Part shown: positions 37,121-45,988 of the stretch, piece after piece
Layout: every line of letters starts with the position of its first letter
Position numbering within the stretch: the first letter of the stretch is position 1
Assembly (NCBI GenBank): GCA_012798455.1
Contig: JAAZNC010000104.1
Span: 1-64,000 of the forward strand
DNA from: Chloroflexota bacterium
GTDB taxonomy: Bacteria; Chloroflexota; Anaerolineae; Anaerolineales; Anaerolineaceae
Direction of reading: 5' to 3'
Length of the DNA: 64,000 nucleotides
Position numbers and translations under genes: made by a program
The notes under the pieces: generated by a model
What the model saw: the letters and a program-made list of their open reading frames with translations, nothing else
Told to the model about the DNA's origin: nothing
Database searches by the model: none

Positions 37121-38146
37121 TTACTCAGGTTGGTAGATCTCTACGATCAGATCACCACTGATGATTTGATTGCGTAACTCATCAACCTTATCGATGATGC
37201 TTTGCGGCAAGATCATGACCTCAGCATCAAAGACTACGTCCACTGCACCGGTTGCCAACCCATATTGCAGTACTTGTCCGGGTTGGTAGGTGCCATCTTC
37301 AATAGTGGCAAATACTTCCTGGATAGCCTTCCCTACATCCTTGATATCGCTGGCAACTACTGCACCAGGAACGATATCATTCTGGTTGGTATCAACGCCA
37401 ATGGCATAAAGCCCACGTTCTCCAGCAGCCTGCAACACACCCATACCTGCCGCAGCAGCGATCTGGAAGACAATATCTGCGCCCTGATCATAGAGCTGCA
37501 ATGCAGCTTGTTTGCCTTTGGCAGTATCTTCCCAATCACCAAGATACTTTGTTTCAACAGTGATCTCAGGATCAATGGAATGAGCCCCATTGGTATAGGC
37601 AAAGATGAAAGCGTCAATGACCGGGTCCACATCACCACCCACTGCACCGATGATCTTCTCGGCATTGATATTGGGAATGCTGGTATCTTCAGTGGTCATA
37701 GCAGCCACCACACCAGCAAGATAGGCACTTTCTTCCTCGATAAAGTCAACGGAAGTGATGGTATTTCCATCATTCTGGACGACGGTATCGATGTTGACGA
37801 AGATCTTCTCCGGATATTTATCTGCATATTCTTTCAATTGATCTTCGAAACCATAGGAGATCACAAAGATCACATCCGCATAGTCCACTGCAGCTTGCAG
37901 AGCAGGCTCATATTGCCCGGCATCAAAATTGGTTTCAATAGTACGGGTTTCAACGCCATATTGCTCGGCGATCATATCCATGCCGGCTTGCCCTGAATCA
38001 TAAAAGGCATTATCACCAAGTGCTCCATTGATCAAGTAAACGACTTTCTTCACATCGCTGGTCGCTTTGGCGGATTGGCAACCAGTCAGGGATGCCAACA
38101 GGATCGAAACGATCACGACAACATACAGAAAATTTTTCTTAGACAT
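37121..38146 (-). CDS. BMP-family nucleoside-binding lipoprotein
   Basis: The 341-residue protein is the extracellular binding component. The signal peptide ends at lipobox LTGC (C23). The BMP family features are KVVYLINGALGDNAFYDS, DVIFVISYGFEDQL, the EEESAYLAGVVAAM segment and AIGVDTNQND. Relatives bind purine nucleosides. GAGGAGAAAG precedes the ATG. It leads the operon and is separated from the next gene by a strong stem-loop, as expected for a component needed in excess. Confidence 0.94.
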   Translation of the reverse strand: MSKKNFLYVVVIVSILLASLTGCQSAKATSDVKKVVYLINGALGDNAFYDSGQAGMDMIAEQYGVETRTIETNFDAGQYEPALQAAVDYADVIFVISYGFEDQLKEYADKYPEKIFVNIDTVVQNDGNTITSVDFIEEESAYLAGVVAAMTTEDTSIPNINAEKIIGAVGGDVDPVIDAFIFAYTNGAHSIDPEITVETKYLGDWEDTAKGKQAALQLYDQGADIVFQIAAAAGMGVLQAAGERGLYAIGVDTNQNDIVPGAVVASDIKDVGKAIQEVFATIEDGTYQPGQVLQYGLATGAVDVVFDAEVMILPQSIIDKVDELRNQIISGDLIVEIYQPE

Positions 38147-38205
38147 CTTTCTCCTCTTTTTTTGTTTTTACGGGTTATTTTCGACTAATCTATAGATATA
38201 GACGC

Positions 38206-38216
38206 ATCACCTCCTT
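38206..38216 (-). promoter_or_regulatory. Orphan Shine-Dalgarno in the leader of the BMP lipoprotein gene
   Basis: On the minus strand AAGGAGGTGAT lies 59 bases before the ATG, which has its own GAGGAGAAAG. The identical 11-mer stands before the sugar-binding lipoprotein gene at 13483. The stretch 38147-38470 holds no gene and no recognised purine riboswitch. Confidence 0.5.
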
Positions 38217-38470
38217 CAGGCGAATGAACGATGAATAGGTTCGCAAGAATTACAGCCATTCAAGCAAACTTGTATATTATCCAGAAGGAAAGTTCTGAAA
38301 TCATTGATCACTGCAACGTTAAGCTAGATAGGATACATTTTCTTTTATGTTTTACCGGCTGACTCCACCTTGATCAAACAGAATCCATAAACCAGGAGGC
38401 ACTCAAAACCATCTACCTCATTTGCTTAATTATTTTACCTTCATTTTTTCGATATTTGTCACAAAGAAGA

Positions 38471-38521
38471 AAGAAACAGATCCCTGCGAACTATTTCGAC
38501 GCACTTTCTTGCGGGATCTGT
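38471..38521 (-). terminator. Terminator-like hairpin downstream of bcp
   Basis: ACAGATCCCTGC (38476-38487) pairs with GCGGGATCTGT (38511-38521) with one bulge. On the minus strand TTTCTTTCTTC follows, on the plus strand TTTTT. It could stop bcp transcription and shield the BMP leader. Confidence 0.6.
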
Positions 38522-38618
38522 TTTTCTTATTTTCAATTTTTGGAGATATGATCCAATGCTATGCTTCGTCTATCCATTTGTCAACCAATCCAGATAAATT
38601 TTCACATTTGTTCCTTTT

Positions 38619-39080
38619 TTAGAGTTTCTTGATCTCCTGCAACACTTCTTGGCTGTGATCGGCAGGTTTCACTCCCTCAAAAACTCTGACGATATTGCCA
38701 TCTTGATCGATCAAATAAGTGGTACGTAAAATGCCCATATACTTCTTCCCCATCATGTGTTTCTCAGCCCAGACACCATATTGCTCACACACCTTGTGAT
38801 CAGTGTCAGCCAGTAAGGTGAAAGGAAGGGCATATTTTTCTTTAAACTTCTTATGTGATTTAACCGAGTCAGTGCTGATACCCACAATAGTGACCTGCGC
38901 GTCAGAGTATGCACTGTAGTCATCACGGAAATTGCAGGCTTCGGTGGTACAACCGGGGGTATTATCTTTGGGGTAAAAATATAGAACCACAGGGCTTCCC
39001 TTATAATCTGCCAAACGACGGGGGTTCCCATTTTCATCCAGCAGTTCAAAATCAGGTGCTTTTGTTTTTTCTGCCAACAT
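38619..39080 (-). CDS. bcp: Thioredoxin-dependent peroxiredoxin (Bcp/PrxQ)
   Basis: The enzyme reduces hydrogen peroxide and organic peroxides. The 153 residues show PKDNTPGCTTEAC with peroxidatic C44 and resolving C49, five apart as in the Bcp subgroup, and the conserved Arg in RTTYLID. It is a single gene; oxygen defence is in keeping with an anaerobe. A hairpin terminator lies about 100 bases beyond the stop. Confidence 0.95.
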   Translation of the reverse strand: MLAEKTKAPDFELLDENGNPRRLADYKGSPVVLYFYPKDNTPGCTTEACNFRDDYSAYSDAQVTIVGISTDSVKSHKKFKEKYALPFTLLADTDHKVCEQYGVWAEKHMMGKKYMGILRTTYLIDQDGNIVRVFEGVKPADHSQEVLQEIKKL

Positions 39081-39145
39081 GGTTATTCTCCTTTATCCTA
39101 TTATAGAGAAAGTAATCCTGTTAATGGATTAATGAATTATAAAAA

Positions 39146-40048
39146 TCACAGAAAAAGCATGGATGATATCAACAATGCCACATTTAAAAGCACTAACGAA
39201 GTCGACAAGAATCTGATAGATGTCCAATTCCCCTTTTCGCCAGCCAGAACCTGATTGACCAACCAAATCAAATAAACGCCGACCGGAATGCTGAAATACC
39301 AGCGCAACACAAAACGCCAGGGCAACCGATCTACACCTAACAACAACACCAATATATATGAAAAAACGATCAAATACACAACAACACGCAGCGTCACCAC
39401 ACTACCAAAACGCATAGCAGCGGTGGTTCGATATTTTTCAATGTCAGAAGGAAGAGTGCGATTACTTTTCAAATATAAGTGTGCCAGGATAATAAAGAAA
39501 AGGGGGAGACATAAATAAACAAGGGTAAGCGGGATCCTACTTCCTGCCATGATCGAATACCCGAAGCCAGGGATGAGAAATCCGACCAGAAATGCATGCA
39601 ACAATTCACCATACCCAGAATAGATAAAGCGGAAAGGCTTGATGGTATAGAAAAAGATGAGCAATAAAATAGTGCCCGCCAGGATAAGGGCAATTTTTTC
39701 TCGGATTTGGAAAACGGTTATAACGGTCCCTACTCCAATTGAAACAGCTGCCAAAATGTAAAAGATCAAGCGATAATCCATGACACCGTAAGTTTCGACC
39801 AAAATCGTTTCAAAAGAATGGTCATCGGTAAAGATAAGATTAAGCAGTTCCATCCCCACCAAAAAAAACAAGATCACCAGCAGTCCCTTGGCTACCAAGA
39901 AAATATCGACCTTATAACCAGCATAATAACAAAAAACAGCGCCAAATAGGAATAGAGCAATGCTCAATGACAGCTCAGTCGTATGGAAATCACTTAAAAA
40001 CAATTTCCAAACAGTGTGAAATTTTTTAGGAGGGTTTTCTTGGTTCAA
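39146..40048 (-). CDS. UbiA-superfamily-like integral membrane protein
   Basis: The 300-residue protein has about nine hydrophobic helices. NLIFTDDHSFE sits where UbiA prenyltransferases have their first Asp-rich motif, and TIKPFRFIYSGYGELLHAFLVGFLIP resembles the conserved P-x-R-L-x-Y-x-G-x-GE stretch. The second Asp-rich motif is not obvious; a DIEKYRTTAAMRFG stretch could stand in. It starts with TTG at 40048 behind GAGGAAGCTGAT. Prenyl or polyprenyl transfer is possible but unproven. It is divergent from the SPFH-like pair. Confidence 0.6.
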   Translation of the reverse strand: MNQENPPKKFHTVWKLFLSDFHTTELSLSIALFLFGAVFCYYAGYKVDIFLVAKGLLVILFFLVGMELLNLIFTDDHSFETILVETYGVMDYRLIFYILAAVSIGVGTVITVFQIREKIALILAGTILLLIFFYTIKPFRFIYSGYGELLHAFLVGFLIPGFGYSIMAGSRIPLTLVYLCLPLFFIILAHLYLKSNRTLPSDIEKYRTTAAMRFGSVVTLRVVVYLIVFSYILVLLLGVDRLPWRFVLRWYFSIPVGVYLIWLVNQVLAGEKGNWTSIRFLSTSLVLLNVALLISSMLFL

Positions 40049-40086
40049 ATCAGCTTCCTCAAAATTATTTGGGTTAAAATGTTAAC

Positions 40087-41256
40087 ATGCAACGCATTCC
40101 TCAGAAAATCCATAAAAGTAAAACTATCTCGCCATTGTTTTCTTTCTTGCCATTTGCAGTGTTAATAAGCTTACTACAGGGTATTATAAACATTTTTTCT
40201 GACTTGCATTCTCCTATTGCAATTATTGACTTACTGTTCTTTCTATTTTACCTGGTAGCACTGTTGATCAATTTTGGCGATTGCTATCCCAAAGGGGTAT
40301 TCCCAAATTCACTTGACTTCTGGAAACTAGCCAGTTGGCTCCTGCTGGCAAAACCCATCATGTTCGTTCAAATTGAAAACGGCAAGATCATTTCAGATGC
40401 CCCGTTTTCAAAGCAGCGCAAATTACTGACCATCGACCCCGCCAGCGCGGCTGCTGTATTCTACCCCAAGGAAGAATTGAAAATCCTGAAGAGTGGTTTT
40501 TACTGCCTGGATACCCTTACCCTTTTATATGCTGTTTTTGATCTGCGCACCCAATCGGTGCTGTTCCCTCTCGAGATTTCCAATGATAGAGCAACGGAAA
40601 CGTCAGTAGAATCTGCAATGAGTAAAACCAGCAGCGATGATATTTATATGAACGCCACCACTAGCGATGGGTATGTGGTAGGAGCAACTTTTTGGATCAC
40701 TTTCAAATATGATATCGAACTCGGTGATGGTGAGCATCCGTATGGGTTTGACAGCTCGCAATTGATGAAAGCTTTGGGAAAATTTCCTACAAACACACGC
40801 AGTATGAGCGATCCACAGCTTCAAGCGCGCACGCTTATCCAGCTAACCCTTCAATCTTTGTGGCAGAGCATGATCAGCCAAATCGAATTGTTAGACCTGA
40901 TTCCACAAGCCACTATCCAAGTTGCGAGGCTGGATCAAATCGAAAAAGACCTGAGAAAAGCTTTCACAGTGAATAGCTCCTCACAGGATAACGGTGTGAC
41001 AAGCATGGATAACAACAATCCGGAAAACGCAGCCTTAGTAATGCAAAAGCACGGGTTGCGCATTCTGAATCTGAATTTATACTCTTTATGGCTGCCGCCG
41101 GAGACTGATCTGGCAATCCAGCATCATTGGCAACCTCGCAGCCGGCAGGCAGTCGATATGTTACAGTATCTCCACGAACAGAAAACCGGTATCTACCAGG
41201 AACTTGGAGAACTGCATGCATTGTATGATCATTTCCATCCCAGAGGAATCGTTTAA
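40087..41256 (+). CDS. SPFH/band-7-like membrane protein, first of a tandem pair
   Basis: The 389-residue protein has two N-terminal hydrophobic segments (about 17-38 and 44-62). After them, MFVQIENGKII...LLTIDPASAAAVF and FDLRTQSV match the layout of SPFH proteins, and NATTSDGYVVGATFWITFKYDI is the band-7 strand pattern. The C-terminal part is charged and probably helical. SPFH proteins form membrane-bound cages; the role here is unknown. TAAAAT (40075-40080) ends six bases before the ATG without a Shine-Dalgarno, so it may be leaderless. The partner gene starts directly after its stop. Confidence 0.6.
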   Translation: MQRIPQKIHKSKTISPLFSFLPFAVLISLLQGIINIFSDLHSPIAIIDLLFFLFYLVALLINFGDCYPKGVFPNSLDFWKLASWLLLAKPIMFVQIENGKIISDAPFSKQRKLLTIDPASAAAVFYPKEELKILKSGFYCLDTLTLLYAVFDLRTQSVLFPLEISNDRATETSVESAMSKTSSDDIYMNATTSDGYVVGATFWITFKYDIELGDGEHPYGFDSSQLMKALGKFPTNTRSMSDPQLQARTLIQLTLQSLWQSMISQIELLDLIPQATIQVARLDQIEKDLRKAFTVNSSSQDNGVTSMDNNNPENAALVMQKHGLRILNLNLYSLWLPPETDLAIQHHWQPRSRQAVDMLQYLHEQKTGIYQELGELHALYDHFHPRGIV

Positions 41257-42660
41257 ATGAAAGTAACTATTCCCTCTGTGATCAATCACAGCAGTTACCA
41301 AGCTTATAAAAATCAGCAGGTAAAAAAATGGGCGGTAGTGATCGCACTGTTTGTGCTATGCATGATATTGTGCTATTCATTTATTTTTGAAGAGACGTTA
41401 CAAAATAACCGAATGCAATTCAATGATCTCTCATTGGGCACCCGCATCGAACTGCTGAACCAACTCTTCAATCCATGGGGGTTGCTCTTCAGCAGCGGAT
41501 TACTGATCTGGCTTTTTGCCGCCACCCATAATGCGGTTCGCAAATCCATCGCTTTTCCTCAATCTCGGCTGGAGGTGATCAAAGTAAATGATGCGGGGCA
41601 ATTCCAGGCTATGTTTGGACCGGCTTTCATCAACATCGGGTTGACAAATATCATCATACTCAAGAATTATGGCGGATACATCCATGTTTTACTGCCCTTA
41701 TATCCATCGGAGAATGAACTGTACTTCATTAATAATACAGAGAAGATCGACCACACCATCTCGCTGCGAACCCATACTATTCAATTGGATATGGTTTGCC
41801 GCACCAAAGAGGGCATTCCAGTAGCCTATCGTTCAGTCAGCGTCTCATACCGCTTCATGGCAAACATTCCCAGCCGGAACCAGCAATCCAATTCCCGTTC
41901 TATGAAGAACGATCTGGAAAAAGTGAGATGGAATTTATTGCGACGCGGTCAGCTTAACAGTTCTCAAATTGCCCACATTTGTACAGAATTGGTAATACAG
42001 CAGGTCACCCGCAAATACTTATTGGATGAACTGGATAAAAAAATCCAATCGCGAACAATCGAGATCCAACCTTCTGCTATTGATCTTTATCTACAAAACT
42101 ACCGCGCATTTAAACTAAAAACGATACGCAAACACTGGCATATCCTGCGATTTTTGAGAACAGCAGATAAGATCACACGCCAGAAAATGCGTCATGCAGT
42201 CTTAAAACGCCCGCAGCGCAAACAGATCCATACAGTGGTCAAAAGCGATCAGCTCTATTCTCACATGACATTGATCACACATGACAAAGCTACGATTTCA
42301 TCCACCTCAATAAACCAAAAAATCGAACAATCACTGCGGCGAGAATTACAAAAATACAATCTTGAGTTGATCAAAGTGGTCATTCCAGCCGCACTCCCCA
42401 GTGAAAAACTGGTCAGTCAGAAAATCGAACAATCCCTGCAAAAGAGCAATGATCTGTTCCAAACAAAAAAGGGATTACAAGCCTACCAACAAATTCAACA
42501 CTCTAAAATGACGTTCAGTAATACAATACAGGCATCTGCCGGGACCACATTTACACCAAGCCTCCAGATGCGTTTTCAGGAAGAATTGTTGATTGAAAAA
42601 GCACGTGAAGCTGGCATTCCCGATATTGATTCCGGAAATGAAACCAGGAGTACATCATAG
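41257..42660 (+). CDS. SPFH/band-7-like membrane protein, second of a tandem pair
   Basis: The 467-residue protein repeats the plan of its neighbour: two N-terminal hydrophobic segments (about 25-45 and 71-90), a beta-rich region with FQAMFGPAFINIGLTNIIIL, then TIQLDMVCRTKEGIPVAYRSVSVSYRF, typical of the band-7 domain. Two segments share the string QKIEQSL (residues about 353 and 389), and LELIKVVIPAALPSE matches the usual end of an SPFH domain. Function is unknown; the two proteins probably assemble together. Its ATG follows the upstream stop without a gap. Confidence 0.6.
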   Translation: MKVTIPSVINHSSYQAYKNQQVKKWAVVIALFVLCMILCYSFIFEETLQNNRMQFNDLSLGTRIELLNQLFNPWGLLFSSGLLIWLFAATHNAVRKSIAFPQSRLEVIKVNDAGQFQAMFGPAFINIGLTNIIILKNYGGYIHVLLPLYPSENELYFINNTEKIDHTISLRTHTIQLDMVCRTKEGIPVAYRSVSVSYRFMANIPSRNQQSNSRSMKNDLEKVRWNLLRRGQLNSSQIAHICTELVIQQVTRKYLLDELDKKIQSRTIEIQPSAIDLYLQNYRAFKLKTIRKHWHILRFLRTADKITRQKMRHAVLKRPQRKQIHTVVKSDQLYSHMTLITHDKATISSTSINQKIEQSLRRELQKYNLELIKVVIPAALPSEKLVSQKIEQSLQKSNDLFQTKKGLQAYQQIQHSKMTFSNTIQASAGTTFTPSLQMRFQEELLIEKAREAGIPDIDSGNETRSTS

Positions 42661-42704
42661 CTTTCTCGTTTCAATAAAAATCAAATCAAGAAAGGTATCT
42701 CATC

Positions 42705-43607
42705 ATGCAAATCCCGATAAAAATCAATCCAATTGTCCAACAACATCTCACAAAAAACGACATTGTAGCTTTAGAATCCACCGTGATCACCCATGGCTTA
42801 CCCTTTCCACAAAATGAGGAAATCGCATATGCTTTGGAAGATGAGGTAAGAAATAATGGTTGTCAACCGGCGACTGTGGGTATGTTGGATGGAGAACTGA
42901 TAATTGGGTTAGACCACCAACAGGTCCACCAACTTGCCACTGCAGAAAAAGTACGCAAGGTCAGCCAGCGCGATTATGGAATCAGTATGGCGGCCGGTCT
43001 GCATGGGGGTACGACTGTAGCCGGAACTATCATTGCTTCTCACCGAGCAGGGATCAAGGTTTTTGCCACCGGTGGGATCGGTGGAGTACACCGCGGATCT
43101 GTTTTTGATGTATCAGCAGATCTACAGGTGCTCTCTCAGTATCCGATGGTCGTGATATGTGCAGGTGCCAAATCCATCCTCGACCTGCCTGCCACTGTTG
43201 AAAAACTGGAAACACTGGGAATACCTGTGTTGGGTTACCAGACCGATGAATTCCCGGCATTCTACTCCACTTCCAGCGGGTTAAGTGTTGATTGGAAAGT
43301 AGATTGTGCCGAAGAGGTGGTAGATATCGCCAAGCATCAATGGGGTTTGGGAATTCAATCAGCCATACTGGTAGTGGTACCTCCCCCTGCGGAAACTGCC
43401 CTGCCATTCGAAGAAGTAGAAAACTATATTCAAGAAGCAGTAAGGGAAGCACAACGCCAGCACATTCATGGTGCCATGCTCACCCCCTTCTTATTGGCAA
43501 AGATGAACGAACTAACAAGCGGTAAGAGTTTGAATACTAATCTAGATCTTCTTAAAAATAACGCTCGCGTAGCAGCCTTGATCGCATCTGCATTCGCAGC
43601 AAAATAG
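42705..43607 (+). CDS. psuG: Pseudouridine-5'-phosphate glycosidase
   Basis: PsuG splits pseudouridine 5'-phosphate into uracil and ribose 5-phosphate. The 300 residues carry ALESTVITHGLPFPQN (22-37), the TVGMLDGE segment, the nucleophile Lys region VSQRDYG, FATGGIGGVHRG and the GYQTDEFPAFYS stretch, all typical. No pseudouridine kinase gene (psuK) is adjacent. Uracil released here could be used by Upp. AAGAAAGGTATCTCATC lies before the ATG. Confidence 0.95.
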   Translation: MQIPIKINPIVQQHLTKNDIVALESTVITHGLPFPQNEEIAYALEDEVRNNGCQPATVGMLDGELIIGLDHQQVHQLATAEKVRKVSQRDYGISMAAGLHGGTTVAGTIIASHRAGIKVFATGGIGGVHRGSVFDVSADLQVLSQYPMVVICAGAKSILDLPATVEKLETLGIPVLGYQTDEFPAFYSTSSGLSVDWKVDCAEEVVDIAKHQWGLGIQSAILVVVPPPAETALPFEEVENYIQEAVREAQRQHIHGAMLTPFLLAKMNELTSGKSLNTNLDLLKNNARVAALIASAFAAK

Positions 43608-43610
43608 GAA

Positions 43611-44381
43611 TCATTCGCCAGACCGGTCAAGTAAGTCGTTCCCGGCTACACGAAAAGTGCCGGTCTGCTTCCACGTTTCTCCCACAAAGATCTGGACATA
43701 ATAGTTACCAGGCCGCCATTTATCTTCTGCCTGCTGGCATTCGGTGTATCCATACCCGCCGGAAGCACCATTCCAGGGCAATGTTTCCATACAGATCAGA
43801 TCACCTTCATAGAACCACAAGGCAGTCCATTGAGCTCCCACCTTCATTCCGTCATATGAAAAACTACCGTAAACAGTGTCTATTGGCGCACTGAATACCT
43901 CACCCGGTTCGATCGGCTGGAGATTGTCATCCAGATTCTTGGCGAAAAGCAACGAGCTAAAAATCGCATCTGGATTGGGAGTGACATCCGAGGTGAATTC
44001 ACTGCTGATAATAATCGAAAGCACCGGGGTCGCCGTATACAATGGTACAGGGGTTGCCGAGGGTACAATGGTAGGCGTGGAAGTCAGGGTAATAGTGGGT
44101 GTAAGCGTTATCGTAGGGGTAAGCGTTGGTGTAGGAGAAGGTACATATACCCGATAAATAAGAGGCTCGGCAAACAAATTAAAAAGAATGGCAATGCTAA
44201 GAATGATAAATCCCAAGAAGATGATGCTGAAGGCATTGCGCCATTTTTCTCTTTTCTTTGCGAAAAATGGCATGCTACGGGCTTCTTTGTAATGAGTAAA
44301 ACCTCGTACAAAGGTTAAAATTGCCATTGCAACCAGAACAAGCACCACAGCGATCACGCCCGCCTGGATATCAAGCTGCAT
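43611..44381 (-). CDS. Membrane protein with Thr/Pro-rich linker
   Basis: The 256-residue protein has two membrane helices (about 7-27 and 48-68), then a Pro/Thr-rich linker (about 80-118, repeats such as TPTITLTPTITLT) and an outer domain from about 125 to the end with a Cys pair (C199, C215). The outer domain is of the ligand- or wall-binding kind seen in many Chloroflexota surface proteins, with unknown function. It is the last gene of the envelope operon, overlapping the FemAB-like gene by one base. Confidence 0.75.
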   Translation of the reverse strand: MQLDIQAGVIAVVLVLVAMAILTFVRGFTHYKEARSMPFFAKKREKWRNAFSIIFLGFIILSIAILFNLFAEPLIYRVYVPSPTPTLTPTITLTPTITLTSTPTIVPSATPVPLYTATPVLSIIISSEFTSDVTPNPDAIFSSLLFAKNLDDNLQPIEPGEVFSAPIDTVYGSFSYDGMKVGAQWTALWFYEGDLICMETLPWNGASGGYGYTECQQAEDKWRPGNYYVQIFVGETWKQTGTFRVAGNDLLDRSGE

Positions 44382-45478
44382 TAATCCCGATCCATTTCCA
44401 CAGCCATCGTTCTTCTACGATGGCTGCGACGCCAATTGGAAATTCGTGGTAGTATCTGCTGGTATAGAAAATATAACCCTTTGCGCGGGACGTAATCCCA
44501 TGCTCCAATGGTGCGCTGAACGGTCCCTCCAAGACCTTGTTTGAAACGAAAGACACCCCAAAGCCGGTCCGTTTCGATAAATTCATCGGGAGCTCCCCAC
44601 AGGTCGTAGCTGTCGCAACCCTTGCTTTTCGCCAGACACATCGCTTGCCACTGCAATAAGTAGTTGGGCATTTTTTCTTTGTGTTTATCCGTTGACATAC
44701 CATAGAAATACCAGGCACGGTTTCCCACATAGAAAAGGAAAAGACCTGCCACCGCTTCTCCATTCACTTCTGCGATCAATCCACGCGCCATATCATGCTC
44801 ATAGAAAAGATTCCAGACATCCAGATAATATGGTTTGTCGCGGATGATGAAACCGTCACGCAGGGAAGTTTCTAGATACATTTCATACATGAAAGAAAAA
44901 TCTTGCGGCTGCGCCGTGCGCACAGACACACCTCTCTTCTGCGCCAGGCGGATATTGTAGCGTGTCTTCTGTTTCATAGCAGCCAGCATCTCATCTTCAC
45001 TTTTATCCAGATCAATGATAACCGTATTGCGAAACTGGATCTGATCACCGGAAAATATCCAATGGTTTTTCTGTAAGAGATTGCAGAAAGCCAGCCCCTG
45101 ATGGTACGAGCTTTCTTCCTCTTCTCCCTGAATTCCGGTATGGGTGACTATCTCAGCATCCATTTTCAGAAATACCGCACCGTGCTGGTCAGCGTAATGC
45201 TGAAGACCGACCAGTACTTTTGCAGTGACAGTTTCATCCAGTGTTGTAAAAAGAGGGCCACGCGGAACATAGCAAATATTGACTTTCAACAGACCCCTCA
45301 AAAAAGTTGCCGTACGCGTGAGGATCATGGCAGACGCTTGAATAGTTTCACCATCTTTCCAGATCATGAAATCTTTTTTCCAGCCGTATTTTTCTTTGAT
45401 CTCACCCCATTCCCATGTTTGCAGAAAATGAGGTTGGGGACAGTTCAATACGATCCTGGTCCAGTCGCTACGATCCAC
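44381..45478 (-). CDS. FemAB/FemX-like aminoacyltransferase (copy 1)
   Basis: The 365-residue protein has the twin GNAT folds of the FemABX family: PHFLQTWEWGEIKEKYGW at the N-terminus, MKQKTRYNIRLAQKRGVSV before the second fold, and AWYFYGMSTDKHKEKMPNYLLQWQAM and YDLWGAPDE in the C-terminal half. Relatives add amino acids from tRNA to peptidoglycan bridges or other envelope acceptors. A second copy lies two genes upstream, with a Nudix gene between. Confidence 0.88.
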   Translation of the reverse strand: MDRSDWTRIVLNCPQPHFLQTWEWGEIKEKYGWKKDFMIWKDGETIQASAMILTRTATFLRGLLKVNICYVPRGPLFTTLDETVTAKVLVGLQHYADQHGAVFLKMDAEIVTHTGIQGEEEESSYHQGLAFCNLLQKNHWIFSGDQIQFRNTVIIDLDKSEDEMLAAMKQKTRYNIRLAQKRGVSVRTAQPQDFSFMYEMYLETSLRDGFIIRDKPYYLDVWNLFYEHDMARGLIAEVNGEAVAGLFLFYVGNRAWYFYGMSTDKHKEKMPNYLLQWQAMCLAKSKGCDSYDLWGAPDEFIETDRLWGVFRFKQGLGGTVQRTIGAWDYVPRKGLYFLYQQILPRISNWRRSHRRRTMAVEMDRD

Positions 45479-45481
45479 GTG

Positions 45482-45988
45482 CTAGTTTTTCTCCTTTTCA
45501 TTGATCCAATCTTGAATTATGCGAGTATGGCTGGAACCAGCCAGTGGTAGTTGGTAAATCTCTTCTCTCTGATAAAAACCGACGCTCATAGATTCGTCAC
45601 TACCACACAGTTCACCACCACTGCGTACAGCATTGTAAACGATCAATATTCCATTGCCACGCGGGTCATCTTGGTACATACTGACGGCCCGCAACCCAGT
45701 GATGGTCACTTCCAAACCAGTTTCTTCACAGGTCTCGCGCACAGCACCACACATGGGGTCTTCATCCACTTCCAAATACCCAGCCGGAAGATACCAAAAA
45801 CCTTTCCAAGGTTCAATCCTTCGTTGCACCAGCAACAAGGCATTGTTTTCTTCCAGCAACACGCCGGCAGATACTTTGAGTTGCGGGTAATAGATCCATC
45901 CACAACGCGGACAAGCTTGACGGACACGTTTTTCCAATATAATCTCGCGGAGTTCCTCTCCACAAAGCAAACAATGAACTTTCATCAT
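45482..45988 (-). CDS. Nudix hydrolase with N-terminal zinc ribbon
   Basis: The 168-residue protein begins with two CxxC pairs (CLLC, CPRC) that form a zinc ribbon. It then has a Nudix box from GYLEVDEDPMCGAV to RETCEETGL (G-x5-E-x7-RE-x2-EE-x-G). Nudix enzymes split nucleoside diphosphates linked to another group; the substrate cannot be told. It is inserted between the two FemAB-like genes, overlapping the upstream one by four bases and followed by the next after three. Confidence 0.9.
   Translation of the reverse strand: MMKVHCLLCGEELREIILEKRVRQACPRCGWIYYPQLKVSAGVLLEENNALLLVQRRIEPWKGFWYLPAGYLEVDEDPMCGAVRETCEETGLEVTITGLRAVSMYQDDPRGNGILIVYNAVRSGGELCGSDESMSVGFYQREEIYQLPLAGSSHTRIIQDWINEKEKN

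Noticed and set aside
38147-38470. Purine riboswitch in the long leader of the BMP lipoprotein gene
   Set aside because: The leader position is suggestive, but the conserved purine-aptamer loops were not found. Only the orphan Shine-Dalgarno is supported.
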